Assembly (NCBI RefSeq): GCF_001989615.1
Contig: NZ_CP019067.1
Coordinates: forward strand, 310,001-374,000
Direction: 5' to 3'
Source of the DNA: Halorientalis sp. IM1011
GTDB lineage: Archaea; Halobacteriota; Halobacteria; Halobacteriales; Haloarculaceae
DNA length: 64,000 nucleotides
Program-made: the position numbers and the translations under genes
Notes under the pieces: generated by a model
Database searches by the model: none
Told to the model about the DNA's origin: nothing
What the model saw: only the letters and a program-made list of their open reading frames with translations
Shown here: positions 62,775-64,000 of the stretch, piece by piece
Layout: the number at the start of each line of letters is the position of its first letter
Position numbering within the stretch: the first letter of the stretch is position 1

Positions 62775-62870
62775 TTAGAGATAGAGTACAACAGCTGCAC
62801 CGATCAGGAAGAGGAGGAGCATGAGGAGTACTATCCAGTCCGGGAGGTCCTGAAGCGGGTCCTCGTCCAT
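62775..62870 (-). CDS. 31-residue single-pass membrane microprotein
   Basis: ATG at 62870, stop at 62775-62777. MDEDPLQDLPDWIV is followed by a leucine/isoleucine helix (about residues 13-31). It is too small for ordinary gene calling. An acidic head and a clean hydrophobic tail suggest a real membrane microprotein. It lies 57 bp downstream of the nuclease-like gene on the same strand, so co-transcription is possible. The function is unknown. Confidence 0.5.
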   Translation of the reverse strand: MDEDPLQDLPDWIVLLMLLLFLIGAAVVLYL

Positions 62871-62927
62871 TAGAACAGCCCTCCATTCAGACGTCCAGTT
62901 GATGGCAATTTCATCGTATTATTAGCC

Positions 62928-63446
62928 TCAAATCCCAGGGATTCCACCGTCAAAGCCACCGCCGAAATCGTGTTCCTCGCCAAAGTTTTCCCTGCGTTTG
63001 ACGAGGAATGTGAATTCAGTCTGCTCCATCCCCATCCCGCGGCCCTGGGCAAACTTGTTCTCGACCTCGCGCCAGCCATCCATATCATCGATGCCACACG
63101 CCAGGGCGATTACGTAAGGATAATTGTCCGCGTAGTCCTCGAGCTGGCCCCGCAGTTTCCGCTTCTGGTCATTTGAGAAATGTCGCTTCATCTCGATTCC
63201 GACCGTATCGTTGACTACGACGTCACCACGAGCATTGCCACGTTCCCGGCTGACCACGTAGTTATCACCTCCACCACCGCCCAACATCCCACCCATCATT
63301 CCGTCACTATGCTCGTTGAGCTCTACCTCCAGAAAATCCGCTAATTCCTTTTGGAACTTACTTTCGTGGCCATAATCCTGAGACGGTCTCCATGCGTGGA
63401 GGAGATCGACCACGGTTTGATACGTTTGATTCCCTTGTCCAAACAT
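62928..63446 (-). CDS. PD-(D/E)xK nuclease-like protein
   Basis: 172 residues. A core resembling restriction-endonuclease-like domains is seen: Glu28 in the HESKFQKELADFL helix, Asp75 (ARGDVVV) and Glu85-x-Lys87 (GIEMK), followed by a helix and YPYVIALAC strand. A Gly/Met-rich loop (about 49-61) lies between. Base composition is about 53% G+C, against about 66% around it, suggesting transfer. It has its own TATA box. The nuclease assignment is by motif only and its role is unknown. Confidence 0.6.
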   Translation of the reverse strand: MFGQGNQTYQTVVDLLHAWRPSQDYGHESKFQKELADFLEVELNEHSDGMMGGMLGGGGGDNYVVSRERGNARGDVVVNDTVGIEMKRHFSNDQKRKLRGQLEDYADNYPYVIALACGIDDMDGWREVENKFAQGRGMGMEQTEFTFLVKRRENFGEEHDFGGGFDGGIPGI

Positions 63447-63470
63447 ATCGTACCTGTTCGTATCACTACA

Positions 63471-63479
63471 TGATAAAGG
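63471..63479 (-). promoter_or_regulatory. TATA box of the nuclease-like gene
   Basis: The minus strand reads CTTTATCA, centred about 29 bases before the ATG at 63446. It gives the gene an independent, nearly leaderless transcript. Confidence 0.5.
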
Positions 63480-63528
63480 TGCTGTCCGTGATAGAGAGTT
63501 TAAGTCGCGATCCGCCGGTCTCCGACCC

Positions 63529-64000
63529 TCAGTTTTCCGACGGCACGCGCTCGGGTGCGGCGGGGACGGTCTCGTTGTACCCGGAGAACCACGTCACCAT
63601 CGTCGCGCGGCCGATCTCGCCGTCGTGTTGGAACTTGAGCGTCATCTGGACCCGCTGGACGCGGTGTGTCGACCGGTTGACCACGATATCGTAGGAGCGG
63701 TCCAGGACGGTCATCGACGCCGCCCGCTCGATACCGTTCCCGGGCTGGGCTGCGACCGTCTCCGCGACCGTCGTGTTGTTCGGGGTCAGTTCCAGCTGGT
63801 AGGTCTGGCGACCGTTCGTCCGCGTTCGCTGAACGTCGGTCACCCGCGAGTCGTTCAGCAGCTCGATCTGTTCGCGCGCCGGTCGGGTCACGTTCTCGGC
63901 GCCGGTGGATTCGACCTGCCAGCCGTCACTCCCGTTGCGGTAGATCCGGTCATCGACGACGTGTGTGGTGTCGTTGCCGTCGGTGCTGTAGACGCTCGCG
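63529..64000 (-). CDS. secreted/lipoprotein-like protein, C-terminal part (runs off the window)
   Basis: About 156 codons are visible; the frame is open to the window end, so the start lies beyond 64000. The sequence is beta-rich with many Asn-x-Thr/Ser sites (NDT, NGS, NNT, NRS, NET), typical of extracellular haloarchaeal proteins. It runs into a VNRSTHRVQRVQMTLKF strand pair near its end. It resembles haloarchaeal LolA/LppX-like lipoproteins of unknown function. Any signal peptide would be outside the window. Confidence 0.6.
   Translation of the reverse strand, partial: ASVYSTDGNDTTHVVDDRIYRNGSDGWQVESTGAENVTRPAREQIELLNDSRVTDVQRTRTNGRQTYQLELTPNNTTVAETVAAQPGNGIERAASMTVLDRSYDIVVNRSTHRVQRVQMTLKFQHDGEIGRATMVTWFSGYNETVPAAPERVPSEN

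Overview
The window is about 66% G+C and comes from a halophilic archaeon (class Halobacteria). The proteins are strongly acidic, and many start codons lie 25-30 bases after a TATA-like box, which implies leaderless mRNAs. The gene content is typical: Lsm-L37e-PurF, a HalX-type response regulator, Bat-type HTH regulators, Tat lipoproteins, PriS-GINS, RtcB-archease, CDC48 and archaeal MBF1. I cannot name the genus; the Haloarcula/Halomicrobium side of the class is only a guess. No rRNA, CRISPR array, complete insertion sequence or prophage was found. One intact tRNA (Leu, GAG) is present, with a broken second copy beside it.

Layout. 1-9.3 kb: partial carboxylesterase, PadR regulator, small proteins, M42 aminopeptidase, the lsm-rpl37e-purF operon, two small regulators, a DUF420 membrane protein and a Tat-exported HtrA-like protease. 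9.3-13 kb: a G-rich intergenic region, a HalX response regulator, a malate:quinone oxidoreductase-like flavoprotein, the tRNA-Leu locus with a 281-bp-offset duplication, and archaeal MBF1. 13-18 kb: acyl-CoA dehydrogenase, HAD hydrolase, PanB, GDPD and an alpha/beta hydrolase. 18-21 kb: a small gene plus cdc48, preceded by an inverted repeat that exactly matches the form I recall for the archaeal heat-shock regulator HSR1, and followed by a cluster of hairpins. 21-28.5 kb: lipoprotein, SRPBCC protein, zinc alcohol dehydrogenase, an ABC exporter, and GINS-PriS. 28.6-38 kb: a large Bat-type sensor/regulator, glutamate dehydrogenase, DUF502-archease-RtcB and a hybrid histidine kinase. 38-48.7 kb: mostly small membrane and zinc-ribbon proteins, an eIF2B-like protein, MscS, a 5'-nucleotidase-like protein and an aminotransferase.

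48.7-53.1 kb looks like a sulfur-handling module: a rhodanese-metallo-beta-lactamase fusion, an MFS carrier and a TauE/SafE permease, divergent from a Bat-type HTH gene whose promoter carries repeated CCGGCAC boxes. 53-56 kb holds a J-domain/ferredoxin fusion and hydrolases. 56.4-62.7 kb is a fatty-acid/acyl-CoA region. A 3-hydroxyacyl-CoA dehydrogenase/enoyl-CoA hydratase fusion with two hotdog-fold genes diverges from an operon of a thiolase-fold protein without its catalytic cysteine, a DUF35 protein and a thiolase. The right end holds an AT-richer PD-(D/E)xK-like gene followed by a 31-residue membrane microprotein, then a partial secreted protein.

The best leads are the heat-shock-like operator at cdc48, the broken tRNA-Leu duplicate, three proteins that have lost canonical catalytic or phospho-acceptor residues, the nuclease-like gene with its microprotein, and the repeated use of a CTAG palindrome as a shared stop for convergent genes.
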